Below, in pieces: positions 27,620 to 36,172 of a stretch of DNA of 64,000 nucleotides. The notes beneath the pieces were generated by a model. That model was not told where the DNA came from and did no database searches. It saw only the letters and a list, made by a program, of their open reading frames with translations. The DNA is from Sanguibacter suaedae. GTDB taxonomy: Bacteria > Actinomycetota > Actinomycetes > Actinomycetales > Cellulomonadaceae. The position numbers and the translations under genes were made by a program. Position 1 is the stretch's first letter; every line of letters starts with the position of its first letter. The stretch is taken from NCBI RefSeq assembly GCF_016342785.1, contig NZ_JAEINH010000004.1, forward strand, positions 270,776 to 334,775. Reading direction: 5' to 3'.

Positions 27620-28656
27620 GCCGTGGTCCTCCTTCTCTCGACGATGCGGCGCGCGCCCTTCCAGTAGGCCCGCAGGACGGATTCCAGGGGGGACGCAGCG
27701 CTGGGCAGCGGTGTCTGTGCGGGGTCGAACGTGTCGGTGACGAGTCGGGTCAGCGCCCCGTCGGGCACGGTGCGCGTGGACTGCACGAGCGCTCTGCGGG
27801 ACCGGACCCACCCGACGTGCGTGAGGATCCACCACCACCCCTTGGCTTTCTGCGCACCCCAGCCCTGGAGGCCGGCGACGATGGCGATGGCCACCTCGAA
27901 CCCGAGGAGCGGGAGTGCGAGGACCGCGAGGGTCCGGGCCTCGTGGCAGGTGAGGAGCAGCAGGAGCCGGTTGCGCTCGACGAGGTACATCTTCAAGGGG
28001 CTGCGGGAGAACTCGTAATGGTGGAGGGCTCGTGCGTGGGGGAGCACCTCGACGCGCAGCCCTCGCTGCCAGCACCGCCAGCTGAGCTCCATGTCCTCGA
28101 CGTAGGCGAAGAACTCGTCGGGGAACCCCCCGAGGTCCTCCCAGACGGTGGTGCGGAGCATGAGGCACGCGCCGCTCGCCGACGCCACCTCGCGAACCTC
28201 CGTGATCTCGGCTGCCGGGCGTTCCATGCTCCCCGCCCAACTGAGCCCGAGGACGTGCAGCGGGTTGCCCGCGGAGTTCACGAGGTCAGGTGTGTCGGCG
28301 AGCAGGATGGTCGCGCCCGCGATGCCCACCCCGTCGTCGACGAGGTGGGCGGCGAGGGCAGCGAGGGTCGACGGCTCGACGACCGCATCGCTGTTCACCA
28401 GGGCGAGGAACGGTGCGCGGGCGTAGGCGGCACCGTGGTTGACCCCGCCTGCGAAGCCGAGGTTTCTGCCCGGCGCGAGGACGCGCACGCGAGGATCCTC
28501 GGGAACCAGCGCGAGGGCTTCCGGCGCGGCGCCGTTGTCGACGAGCAGCACCTCGACCTCCACCCCCTCGGAGGCGAGGACGGCCGACACCGCGTCGTGG
28601 AGGTACTCCTCCGCGCCGTATCCGAGCATGATCACGCTGACACGTGGTCCGGTCAT
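27616..28656 (-). CDS. Family 2 glycosyltransferase with C-terminal membrane helix
   Basis: 346 residues. GT-A motifs: VSVIMLGYGAEEYL, LLVDNGAAPEA, GRNLGFAGGVNHG, LVNSDAVVEP and YVEDMELSWRCWQRG. A hydrophobic helix lies at about 240-265, followed by a basic tail. The YVED-x-ELSWR motif is the usual acid catalytic region of rhamnosyl-type family 2 enzymes. ATG at 28656 overlaps the stop of the flippase gene upstream by four bases. Coupling to the flippase suggests it builds the repeat unit that the flippase moves. Confidence 0.86.
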   Translation of the reverse strand: MTGPRVSVIMLGYGAEEYLHDAVSAVLASEGVEVEVLLVDNGAAPEALALVPEDPRVRVLAPGRNLGFAGGVNHGAAYARAPFLALVNSDAVVEPSTLAALAAHLVDDGVGIAGATILLADTPDLVNSAGNPLHVLGLSWAGSMERPAAEITEVREVASASGACLMLRTTVWEDLGGFPDEFFAYVEDMELSWRCWQRGLRVEVLPHARALHHYEFSRSPLKMYLVERNRLLLLLTCHEARTLAVLALPLLGFEVAIAIVAGLQGWGAQKAKGWWWILTHVGWVRSRRALVQSTRTVPDGALTRLVTDTFDPAQTPLPSAASPLESVLRAYWKGARRIVERRRTTA

Positions 28657-29954
28657 CCGTCGACCTCCGTCGTGGGGCGGGCAGGGGTGGGTTCCGCGCG
28701 CCAGGCGCGCACCCGCACGACGAGCGCGGCGGCGAGCACGACGAGGGAGACGGCCGACCCGACGCACAGGGCGAGGGCGACCGTAACGGGCAGCGACCAC
28801 GGCCCGGCGAGCGTGACGAGCGCCGCGACGACGCCGACGGACCAGCCGACGGCCGTCGTCCGCTCCTGGTGGTGGGCCAGCAGGGCCTGCGCGCAGACCT
28901 GGGCGAGCATGAACAGCCCGCCCGAGACCGCGACGAGGACGAGCGGCCCCGTCCCGATGGTGAACTCCGGCCCGTAGATGAGGCGCATGACCCAGTGCCC
29001 GAGGACGGCGACGCCTCCGACGCCCGCCACGGCGAGCCCGGTGGTCGCGAGTGACGCGCGGCGCACCGTCGCGGAGAACTCGTCGGCCCGGCCCGCCGCC
29101 ACGAGGGCCGCCAGGGCGGGCAGGAAGACGGCCTGGATCGCGGCGAAGAGGAACAGGGGGATGCGTGCGACGGTGACCGCGGCGACGAACCGCCCGCTGA
29201 GGTCCTGCTCGGCGGCCGTGGCGAGCCACGCCATCGCGACGGGCCCGAGGTTCGCGAGGAGCTGGCTGGACGTCGACGAGGCGACCAGACCGGTCATGCC
29301 GGTCGTCGCGTGCTCACCGGTCCGGTCGCTCCACACACGGACCAGCGTGCTCACGGCGACGGTGAGGAGCGTCGCGGCGAGGGGCGCGGCGACGAGCACG
29401 AGCCCGTAGCCGAGGCGTGACCCGGAACCGGACGCGAAGAGCACACCGGCGGCGAGGATGCGCACGAGTCCGTCCACGGCCAGCTGCATCCCGTACCTCG
29501 AGAAGCGGTCGGTGCCGGCGAGGACCCCGCGGGCGAAGTAGGCGACGCCCTGGCCGAGCAGCCCCAGCACCACCACGACCACGATGTCGCGCGCGCCCGC
29601 GAACAGGCGGTCGGCGATCCATGGAGCACCGACGAGCCCGACGACCACGACGACTGCCCCGGCGAGCACGGCGTAGCGGACCATGCCGCCGAGGTGCGAC
29701 CCAACCTCGCGGCGGGCACGCCCGGCGGACAACCGACGGCTCGTCTCCTGCTCGAGGGGCTGGAAGAGACCGATGCCCACGGCGTTGAGGATCGTCCAGG
29801 CCACCGCCACGGGTGCGGAGCCCGCCGGCCCGAGGTCACGACCCACGAGGGCCAGGAAGACGAAGTTGGCGAGGCCGAACACCCCCAGGCCGGTGGCGAC
29901 CCAGAGCATGGACCGGTCAGGGGTGGCCCGCGCGGGCTGGACGGGCTCGGTCAC
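28653..29954 (-). CDS. Wzx-like polysaccharide flippase (MOP superfamily)
   Basis: 433 residues, twelve or more helices across nearly the whole length. The pattern GLANFVFLALVGRDLGPAGSA in the first helices, QPLEQETSRRL near residue 65, and two six-helix halves fit the polysaccharide biosynthesis branch of the MATE/MOP transporters. It should flip a lipid-linked sugar unit to the outer face. This is a second export route besides the ABC pair at 8434-10562. The GTG start at 29954 overlaps the DUF2304 stop. No key catalytic residue is known to check. Confidence 0.77.
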   Translation of the reverse strand: MTEPVQPARATPDRSMLWVATGLGVFGLANFVFLALVGRDLGPAGSAPVAVAWTILNAVGIGLFQPLEQETSRRLSAGRARREVGSHLGGMVRYAVLAGAVVVVVGLVGAPWIADRLFAGARDIVVVVVLGLLGQGVAYFARGVLAGTDRFSRYGMQLAVDGLVRILAAGVLFASGSGSRLGYGLVLVAAPLAATLLTVAVSTLVRVWSDRTGEHATTGMTGLVASSTSSQLLANLGPVAMAWLATAAEQDLSGRFVAAVTVARIPLFLFAAIQAVFLPALAALVAAGRADEFSATVRRASLATTGLAVAGVGGVAVLGHWVMRLIYGPEFTIGTGPLVLVAVSGGLFMLAQVCAQALLAHHQERTTAVGWSVGVVAALVTLAGPWSLPVTVALALCVGSAVSLVVLAAALVVRVRAWRAEPTPARPTTEVDG

Positions 29955-30433
29955 CCGTCGTCGCGGACGTCGGCAGGTGCGCGGACGACGTCCACGAGGG
30001 CCCCGCCGAGACCGGCATCCGGGACCGGGTCCTGCACGGCGGACGGGAGGGCTGGTGCGCTCGCGGGTGACGCGGCGGGCGAGGAGCCGACGCGCGCCGC
30101 GAGCTCCTCGACGTCGTAGCGCAGCAGGCTGATCTCCTCGGTGAGGGTGCGGCTCTCCTCCTCGAGCATCGTGATCTCGACGCTCAGCTGGATGCAGACA
30201 CCGAGCAGGACGACCAGGGCCAGCGCGAACAGCAGGTTGCTCGGCGTCCGGACACCGACCACGGAGGCGACGGCCTCGACCGCGCCCGGGAACGCCCCGA
30301 GGACGCACACGCCGAGGGCGAGGAGGATCCAGGCCGTCGCGTACTTCTCCCGCAGCCGCCTGCGCCGCAGGAGCACGACGAGGAACACCACGAGCGCGAC
30401 GCACGCGGCGAGGGCGAAGTAGTAGCCGCTCAT
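29951..30433 (-). CDS. DUF2304 family small membrane protein
   Basis: 160 residues. Three hydrophobic helices (about 3-22, 34-52 and 66-85) with the DUF2304 marks RRRRLREKYATAWILL between the first two and PSNLLFALALVVLLGV in the third. A coiled-coil stretch (about 88-115) follows, then a Pro/Ala tail. DUF2304 genes usually sit beside a family 2 transferase like the one just upstream; they are thought to help it at the membrane, but the job is unknown. ATG at 30433 overlaps the upstream stop, and its TGA overlaps the flippase GTG. Confidence 0.82.
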   Translation of the reverse strand: MSGYYFALAACVALVVFLVVLLRRRRLREKYATAWILLALGVCVLGAFPGAVEAVASVVGVRTPSNLLFALALVVLLGVCIQLSVEITMLEEESRTLTEEISLLRYDVEELAARVGSSPAASPASAPALPSAVQDPVPDAGLGGALVDVVRAPADVRDDG

Positions 30434-31170
30434 GCGTGGCCTCCGGCCGCCCGGTGGGCGGGTCTGGTGAGCGCGATGACGAGGGCGAGGACCGCACGCC
30501 CGAGGAAGATGGCTGCCTTCGCCGGGTTGTGCGACGGGGTCCCCGCGACTCGGGGGCGCATCTCCACGCCGATCTGCCGGATGCGCAGTCCCGCACGGGA
30601 CGCGATGACGAGGGACTCGATGGTGTCTCCGAGGTACTCGGCCGGGTAGTCCACGGAGAAGAGGGCGATGGCCCTGCGGTTGGAGGCCTTGAACCCGGAC
30701 GTGGTGTCCGTGAGGCGCGTCTTCGCGACGCGGGACAGGGACGAGGACAGCAGGCGCATCGCCCAGCGTCGGGGGCCCCGGACCGCGTACGTGCCGCGCC
30801 CGGCGAAGCGTGCGCCGATGACGACGTCGGCCTGCTCCGTGCGGAGCGCGTCGACGACCCGCAGGACGTCCGCCGGGTCGTGCTGGCCGTCGGCGTCGAC
30901 CTGGACCGCGACGTCGTAGCCGCGGCGCGCGGCGAACTTGTAGCCTGCCCGCATGGCGCCGCCGACCCCGAGGTTCAGCGGGAGGTCGAGGACCATGGCG
31001 CCCCCCTCGCGTGCCACCTGGGCGGTCCGGTCGGTCGAGCCGTCGTTGACGACGAGGAGGTCCGCGCCGGGCAGCGCCACCTGCAGCTCCGCGAGGACCC
31101 GCGGGAGCGCGTCCTGCTCGTTCCAGGCAGGAAGGATCACCAGCAGCGTCGAATCAGGTCCCCCGGTCAC
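30430..31170 (-). CDS. Family 2 glycosyltransferase (DPM1-like, soluble)
   Basis: 246 residues. LLVILPAWNEQDALP, LLVVNDGSTDRT, LNLGVGGAMRAGYKFA and the metal-binding QVDADGQHDP near residue 93 mark a polyprenyl-phosphate glycosyltransferase-like enzyme; TDTTSGFKASNR follows as in DPM1. It has no clear membrane helices, in contrast to the relative at 15491, so the DUF2304 protein next door may anchor it. First gene of the five-gene operon. GTG at 31170 lacks a Shine-Dalgarno and lies eight bases after TAGGAT. Confidence 0.86.
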   Translation of the reverse strand: MTGGPDSTLLVILPAWNEQDALPRVLAELQVALPGADLLVVNDGSTDRTAQVAREGGAMVLDLPLNLGVGGAMRAGYKFAARRGYDVAVQVDADGQHDPADVLRVVDALRTEQADVVIGARFAGRGTYAVRGPRRWAMRLLSSSLSRVAKTRLTDTTSGFKASNRRAIALFSVDYPAEYLGDTIESLVIASRAGLRIRQIGVEMRPRVAGTPSHNPAKAAIFLGRAVLALVIALTRPAHRAAGGHA

Positions 31171-31178
31171 AACCCGTA

Positions 31179-31184
31179 ATCCTA
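31179..31184 (-). promoter_or_regulatory. -10 hexamer of the five-gene flippase operon
   Basis: TAGGAT on the minus strand lies eight bases before the GTG at 31170, fitting a leaderless or nearly leaderless transcript. No -35 is clear. Confidence 0.5.
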
Positions 31185-31294
31185 GCCCTCGCCGCGGGTC
31201 GGCAGGCGCACGAGCCGTCTACGGTGGGACCCGACCACGCACACCCTGCCGCTCCCGCCGCACGTCCGGGACGGCCCTGTCGATGAGGAAGTCC

Positions 31295-32422
31295 ATGCGC
31301 GTTCTCCTGGATGCCACCGCTGTCCCGGCCGACCGGGGAGGCGTGGGCCGCTACGTCGACGAGCTCGTCCCCGAGCTCCTCCGTGCCGGGGTGGACCTGG
31401 TCCTCGCGGTGCAGCAGAGGGACGTCGACCACTACGGGCGCATCGCGGCCGGTGCTCGGATCGAGGCCGCTCCGGCGGCGACGGAGCGTCGCCCCGTGCG
31501 GATGCTCTGGGAGCAGACCGGTCTGCCCGCGCTCGTGCGGTCCGTGGGTGCGGACGTCCTCCACAGCCCGCACTACACGATGCCCGTGCGCGCCGGGGTG
31601 CCCGTCGTCGTGACGCTGCACGACGCGACCTTCTTCACGACTCCCGAGCTGCACCTGAGGTCGAAGGCGGTGTTCTTCCGGTCCGCGATCCGCGGTGCGA
31701 GCCGTCGTGCGGCGGCGCTCGTCGTCCCCTCGCGTGCCACGCGCGACGAGGTGCTGCGCCTCGTCGGGGGCGACGCCGACCGGTTCCACGTGGCGTACCA
31801 CGGGGTCGACCACGGGCTCTTCCGCCCCACGAGCGTCGAGCAGCAGGCGGCGGTCCGTGCGTCCCTCGACATCGGGGACGCACCGTACGTCGGGTTCCTC
31901 GGGACGCTGGAGCCGCGCAAGAACGTGTCAGCCCTGATCCGGGCGTGGGTCCGGGCGTGCGAGGACCGCACCGACCCGCCCGCTCTCGTCCTCGCGGGCG
32001 GCAGGGGCTGGGACACGCAGATCGACGACGCGATCGCGCAGGTCCCGGACCACCTGGTCGTCCGCCGCCCCGGCTACCTGCCCCTCGAGGACCTGCCTGC
32101 CTTCCTCGGCGGGGCCACCGTCCTCGCGTACCCGAGCCTGGGCGAGGGTTTCGGGCTCCCCGTCCTCGAGGCCATGGCGTGCGGCGCCACGGTGCTCACC
32201 ACCCGGATGCTGTCACTGCCCGAGGTGGGCGGCGACGCCGTCGCGTACTCGGGCACGGACGACGCGTCGATCGCGACCGAGCTCACCTCGCTGCTCGACG
32301 ACCCGGCCCGTCGTACCGATCTCGCGGGGCGGGCCGTCGAGCGTGCCCAGGGATTCACCTGGGCCGAGGCGGCACGCACGCACGTGGCTGCCTATGAGGC
32401 GGCCGTGCGCGCGCGCCGCTGA
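31295..32422 (+). CDS. Family 4 glycosyltransferase
   Basis: 375 residues, GT-B fold. RVLLDATAVPADRGGVGRYV gives the acceptor-side Gly loop; HSPHYTMPVRAGVPVVVTLHD is typical of mannosyl- and rhamnosyltransferases. The donor domain shows GFLGTLEPRKNVSALI and LGEGFGLPVLEAMACG with the paired glutamates. It is closely alike in design to the GT4 at 14248. ATG at 31295 has GAGGAAG about six bases upstream; an ATG at 31283 is less well placed. Divergent from the flippase operon; its stop abuts that of convergent rmlC. Confidence 0.87.
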   Translation: MRVLLDATAVPADRGGVGRYVDELVPELLRAGVDLVLAVQQRDVDHYGRIAAGARIEAAPAATERRPVRMLWEQTGLPALVRSVGADVLHSPHYTMPVRAGVPVVVTLHDATFFTTPELHLRSKAVFFRSAIRGASRRAAALVVPSRATRDEVLRLVGGDADRFHVAYHGVDHGLFRPTSVEQQAAVRASLDIGDAPYVGFLGTLEPRKNVSALIRAWVRACEDRTDPPALVLAGGRGWDTQIDDAIAQVPDHLVVRRPGYLPLEDLPAFLGGATVLAYPSLGEGFGLPVLEAMACGATVLTTRMLSLPEVGGDAVAYSGTDDASIATELTSLLDDPARRTDLAGRAVERAQGFTWAEAARTHVAAYEAAVRARR

Positions 32423-32425
32423 CCG

Positions 32426-33046
32426 TCAGGCCCCGCGCAGCGACGCCAGGTGCGCCTCGACCTGCTCGAGCGTGGGCAGCAGGCCCTGGGCCGCCGCTTC
32501 GGAGAGACCCGGGGCAGCGACGTCCTTGTCGGACAGCAGCGGCTCGAGAGGCTCACCGTTGCGGCCGACCTTCGGCCACTCGATCCCCACCTCGGGGTCG
32601 AGCGGGTGGATGCCGTGCTCGCGGCCGGGCGAGTAACCCGTCGAGCACAGGTAGAGCACCGTCGAGTCGTCCTCGAGCGCCATGAACGCGTGCCCGAGGC
32701 CCTCGCCCAGGTAGATGGCGCGGCGGTCGGTGTCGTCGAGCAGCACCGAGTCCCACGTCCCGAAGGTCGGGGACCCGACGCGGATGTCTACGACGACGTC
32801 GAGCACGGCACCCTTGGCGCACGTCACGTACTTCGCCTGCCCAGGAGGGGTGTCCGCGAAATGGATGCCACGGAGGACCCCCGCCGCCGACACCGAGCAG
32901 TTGGCCTGCTGCAGGTCGAGGGGGTGGCCCAGGGCCTCCCCGAACTTCTCGGCCTTGAACCACTCGAGGAACACGCCCCGGGGGTCGCCGAACTGCTTGG
33001 GGGTGATCTCCCAGGCGCCGGGCACTGCGAGTTCGCGGTATTCCAC
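32426..33046 (-). CDS. rmlC: dTDP-4-dehydrorhamnose 3,5-epimerase
   Basis: 206 residues, cupin fold. The enzyme epimerises C3 and C5 of dTDP-4-keto-6-deoxyglucose, step three to dTDP-L-rhamnose. PRGVFLEWF, VSAAGVLRGIHFA with the catalytic His (about 62), KYVTCAKGAVLDVVVDIR and LGEGLGHAFMALED are all present, together with an LYLCSTGYSPGREHGIHPLDP stretch (split here: LYLCSTGYSPGRE, HGIHPLDP) containing the Tyr used as acid. The GTG at 33046 has AAGGAG about nine bases upstream. Divergent from rmlD, 192 bases away. Confidence 0.95.
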   Translation of the reverse strand: MEYRELAVPGAWEITPKQFGDPRGVFLEWFKAEKFGEALGHPLDLQQANCSVSAAGVLRGIHFADTPPGQAKYVTCAKGAVLDVVVDIRVGSPTFGTWDSVLLDDTDRRAIYLGEGLGHAFMALEDDSTVLYLCSTGYSPGREHGIHPLDPEVGIEWPKVGRNGEPLEPLLSDKDVAAPGLSEAAAQGLLPTLEQVEAHLASLRGA

Positions 33047-33238
33047 GTCGGTCGCTCCTTCACTGTCGCTGCTCCGGCGGGTGGTCGCCGGTCCGTGACG
33101 ATCCTAGAGGGCGCCTCTCCGACGGCGCCCGGGCCCGCACCGGGGCACTACGCGCTCGCGGGTGGGCCGTCGACTAGAGTTGCCGCGTCGACCGTGGCGA
33201 GTCCGTCGCTCACCGGCGACCCACCCCGAAGGAGTCCC

Positions 33239-34090
33239 GTGCGCTGGTTGGTTGTTGGTGCGAACGGCATGCTCGGCCAGGATCTCGTGTCCCTGCTCCG
33301 TGACCGCGGCCACGCCGTGGACGCCGCGGACCGCGCCGAGCTCGACATCACCGACCCCGCGAGCACCGACGCCGGCCTGGTCGGGTACGACGTCGTGGTG
33401 AACTGCGCGGCGTGGACCGCCGTGGACGACGCGGAGACGCAGGAGGCGGCCGCCTTCACGGTGAACGCCGTGGGACCGGCGAACCTCGCACGCGCGGCGA
33501 GGTCCGCAGGCGCACGCCTCGTCCAGATCTCCACCGACTACGTCTTCGCCGGGGACGCCGACCAGCCGTACGCCGAGGACGCGCCTGCCGCGCCCCGCTC
33601 CGCGTACGGGCGCACCAAGGGCGCGGGGGAGTGGGCCGTCCGCGCCGAGACCGACGACTACCTCGTGGTCCGGACCGCGTGGCTCTACGGCGCGCACGGC
33701 GCGTGCTTCCCCAAGACCATGGTGCGGCTCCTCGCGGACCGCGACTCCCTCACCGTGGTCGACGACCAGGTCGGCCAGCCCACATGGACCGTGGACCTCG
33801 CCGACCTCGTCGTGCGCCTCGTCGAGTCCGGCGCGCCCTCGGGGACTTACCACGGGACGTCGTCCGGGCAGGCCTCCTGGTTCGACTTCGCGCGCGCGGC
33901 CGTCGCGTCCGCGGGCCACGACCCGGAGACCATCCAGCCGACCACCAGCGCAGCCTTCGTCCGTCCTGCGCCGCGCCCGGCGTACTCGGTCCTCGGCCAC
34001 GACGCGCTGACGGCGGCCGGTGTCGAGCCCATCGGCGACTGGACCGAGCGGTGGCAGGTGGCCTCGTCGGAGGTCCTCCGAGAGGTGTGA
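33239..34090 (+). CDS. rmlD: dTDP-4-dehydrorhamnose reductase
   Basis: 283 residues. It reduces dTDP-4-keto-L-rhamnose to dTDP-L-rhamnose, the last step. The NAD(P) motif is VVGANGMLGQDL (residues 5-16), then NCAAWTAVDDAE, QISTDYVFAGD and the catalytic YGRTKGAGE with Tyr and Lys; RTAWLYG and DQVGQPTW are family marks. GTG start with GGAG about five bases before it. A TAGAGT at 33175-33180 may be the -10. Three bases separate its stop from the acyltransferase start, so those two are one operon. Confidence 0.94.
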   Translation: MRWLVVGANGMLGQDLVSLLRDRGHAVDAADRAELDITDPASTDAGLVGYDVVVNCAAWTAVDDAETQEAAAFTVNAVGPANLARAARSAGARLVQISTDYVFAGDADQPYAEDAPAAPRSAYGRTKGAGEWAVRAETDDYLVVRTAWLYGAHGACFPKTMVRLLADRDSLTVVDDQVGQPTWTVDLADLVVRLVESGAPSGTYHGTSSGQASWFDFARAAVASAGHDPETIQPTTSAAFVRPAPRPAYSVLGHDALTAAGVEPIGDWTERWQVASSEVLREV

Positions 34091-34093
34091 CCC

Positions 34094-35200
34094 GTGACTC
34101 CTGCTGAGGAGAGCCTGCGTCCGGTCGGCAGGCCGCTCCTGCGCGGTCGGCGCAACAGCCTCAACCTGTTCCGCCTCGTCCTCGCGCTCGTCGTCCTCGT
34201 GTCGCACGCGTACCCCATCGCCGGGCGCCCTGAGCCGTCGTGGCAGGGCGAGCACCTCGGGACGTGGGCGGTGGCCGGGTTCTTCATGATCAGCGGGTAC
34301 CTCATCACCGCCGCACGGCTGCGCACGCACTTCTCCGAGTACCTCGTCCACCGGATCGCACGGATCTTCCCGGCGTTCGTGGTCAGCCTGGTGGTGACCG
34401 TGGTGCTCGTCGCACCCGTCGGGTACCTCCACGCGAACCGCACCCTCGACGGGTACCTGACCACGCCGAACACGCCGTTCAACTACGTGTTCTCGAACCT
34501 GCTCCTGCGGATCCCCGACTTCTCGGTCGCAGGGACGCCCACGGGCGTGCCCCTTCCCGGCGCGTGGAACGGGTCCTTGTGGACCCTCTACTACGAGTTC
34601 CTCTGCTACCTGATCATCGGTCTCGTCATGCTCTGGCCGCTCGCCAAGCGGTCCGTGGTCCCTGTCGCCGTCCTGTTCGTCGCGAGCGTCGCCGCCCACG
34701 CCAACCTCGACGCCCTGCTGCCGTACCTGGGTCCCAACCCGGACCTGCTCTTCCTCGCCCCCCTGCTGCCCTACTTCCTCGGCGGGGCGCTCGTCCACCA
34801 GCTCCGTCAGACGATCCCGGGGACGTGGCCGGTCGGGGTGGGCTCCGGTGTCGTAGGCCTCCTGCTGATCGTCCTCGTGCCGGGGTGGGGCGGTCAGGTT
34901 GCGGCGCCGCTGCTCACCGTCGCGACGCTCTGGCTCGCGTCGGTGGTCCCGTCCCCAGAGCTCCTGCGACGGCACGACGTGTCCTACGGCGTGTACATCT
35001 ACACGTTCCCCGTGCAGCAGCTGCTCGTGCTCGTCGGGCTGCACCGGTGGATGCCCGCCTACCTGGTGGTGACCACCCTGCTGGTCCTCGTCCCGGCGGT
35101 GGCGAGCTGGTTGCTCGTGGAGCGTCCCGTGATGACGCACGTGCGCACCTACGACACCCGGCAGGTACGGGCCATGGCCCAGGAGGAGCCGGCGATCTGA
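34094..35200 (+). CDS. Acyltransferase family 3 integral membrane protein
   Basis: 368 residues, ten or so helices. The family marks are NSLNLFRLVLALVVLVSHAYP with the active-site His near residue 38, GFFMISGYLIT, RIARIFPAF and NGSLWTLYYEF. It differs in detail from the acyltransferase at 227 and is nearer to the OafA type. It probably adds an acyl group to a sugar, and its coupling to rmlD suggests a rhamnose-containing glycan as target (inferred). GTG start three bases after the rmlD stop. Confidence 0.84.
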   Translation: MTPAEESLRPVGRPLLRGRRNSLNLFRLVLALVVLVSHAYPIAGRPEPSWQGEHLGTWAVAGFFMISGYLITAARLRTHFSEYLVHRIARIFPAFVVSLVVTVVLVAPVGYLHANRTLDGYLTTPNTPFNYVFSNLLLRIPDFSVAGTPTGVPLPGAWNGSLWTLYYEFLCYLIIGLVMLWPLAKRSVVPVAVLFVASVAAHANLDALLPYLGPNPDLLFLAPLLPYFLGGALVHQLRQTIPGTWPVGVGSGVVGLLLIVLVPGWGGQVAAPLLTVATLWLASVVPSPELLRRHDVSYGVYIYTFPVQQLLVLVGLHRWMPAYLVVTTLLVLVPAVASWLLVERPVMTHVRTYDTRQVRAMAQEEPAI

Positions 35201-35205
35201 CGACG

Positions 35206-35246
35206 CAGGGCCCGGTCCCGCACACCAGGTGCGGGACCGGGCCCTG
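35206..35246. terminator. Bidirectional hairpin terminator
   Basis: A perfect 18-bp stem (arms 35206-35223 and 35229-35246) with a five-base loop lies between the convergent acyltransferase and rmlA genes. Confidence 0.82.
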
Positions 35247-35267
35247 TCGTCGTGATCCGCGGGGCTG

Positions 35268-36137
35268 CTAGTCGCGGTCCTCGAGGAGGCTCAGGAGGTA
35301 CGCGCCGTACCCGGACTTCACGAGGGTCTCGGCGCGGGCGCGGAGCTCGTCGTCGGAGAGGAAGCCCTGGCGCCACGCGAGCTCCTCGGGGGCGCCGACC
35401 TTGAGGCCCTGGCGGTGCTCGATCGTCTTCACGTAGTCGGACGCCTCGACGAGGGAGTCGAACGTCCCGGTGTCGAGCCATGCCGTACCGCGGGGGAGGA
35501 CCTCGACCTGCAGGCGCCCCTGCTCGAGGTAGACGCGGTTGACGTCCGTGATCTCGTACTCGCCACGTGCCGAGGGCTTGAGGTCACGGGCGATCTCGAC
35601 GACGTCGTTGTCGTAGAAGTACAGGCCCGGGACGGCGTAGTTGCTCTTGGGCTCCGAGGGCTTCTCCTCGAGAGATAGCGCGCGGCCCTTCTCGTCGAAC
35701 TCCACGACCCCGTACGCGGTGGGGTCCGCGACCCGGTACGCGAAGACCGCGCCGCCGTCGATGTCCGTGAACCGCGAGAGCTGGGACCCGAGGCCCTGGC
35801 CGTAGAAGATGTTGTCACCGAGGACCAGGGCCGAGGTGTCCGTCCCGATGAAGTCCGCGCCGAGCACGAAGGCCTGCGCGAGCCCGTTGGGCTCGGCCTG
35901 CACCGTGTACTCGATAGAGATGCCGAACTGGCTGCCGTCGCCGAGGAGACGGTGGAACTGCTCCGCGTCGTGGGGCGTCGTGATGATCAGGACGTCCCTG
36001 ATGCCGGCCGCGATGAGCGTCGACAGCGGGTAGTAGATCATCGGCTTGTCGTAGACGGGGACGAGCTGCTTGCTCACACCGAGGGTGATGGGGTGGAGCC
36101 GGGTGCCGGACCCGCCGGCCAGAATGATTCCGCGCAT
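35268..36137 (-). CDS. rmlA: Glucose-1-phosphate thymidylyltransferase
   Basis: 289 residues. It makes dTDP-glucose from dTTP and glucose-1-phosphate, the entry to dTDP-L-rhamnose. [16 protein letters not shown] (residues 3-18), [27 protein letters not shown] and [20 protein letters not shown] are all conserved. Length is that of short-form RmlA. The start ATG at 36137 sets the family N-terminus; the open frame continues upstream as the shadow of the next gene. It lies 35 bases downstream of the GT2 gene and may share its transcript. Confidence 0.95.
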   Translation of the reverse strand: MRGIILAGGSGTRLHPITLGVSKQLVPVYDKPMIYYPLSTLIAAGIRDVLIITTPHDAEQFHRLLGDGSQFGISIEYTVQAEPNGLAQAFVLGADFIGTDTSALVLGDNIFYGQGLGSQLSRFTDIDGGAVFAYRVADPTAYGVVEFDEKGRALSLEEKPSEPKSNYAVPGLYFYDNDVVEIARDLKPSARGEYEITDVNRVYLEQGRLQVEVLPRGTAWLDTGTFDSLVEASDYVKTIEHRQGLKVGAPEELAWRQGFLSDDELRARAETLVKSGYGAYLLSLLEDRD

Positions 36138-36172
36138 GGGACAACAGTGTGCCTCATCAGGGCCTTCCGGAC

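Noticed and set aside
33104..35140. 678-codon minus-strand frame over rmlD and the acyltransferase
   Set aside because: Shadow frame: no hydrophobic core or family motif, whereas the plus-strand genes have clear ones.
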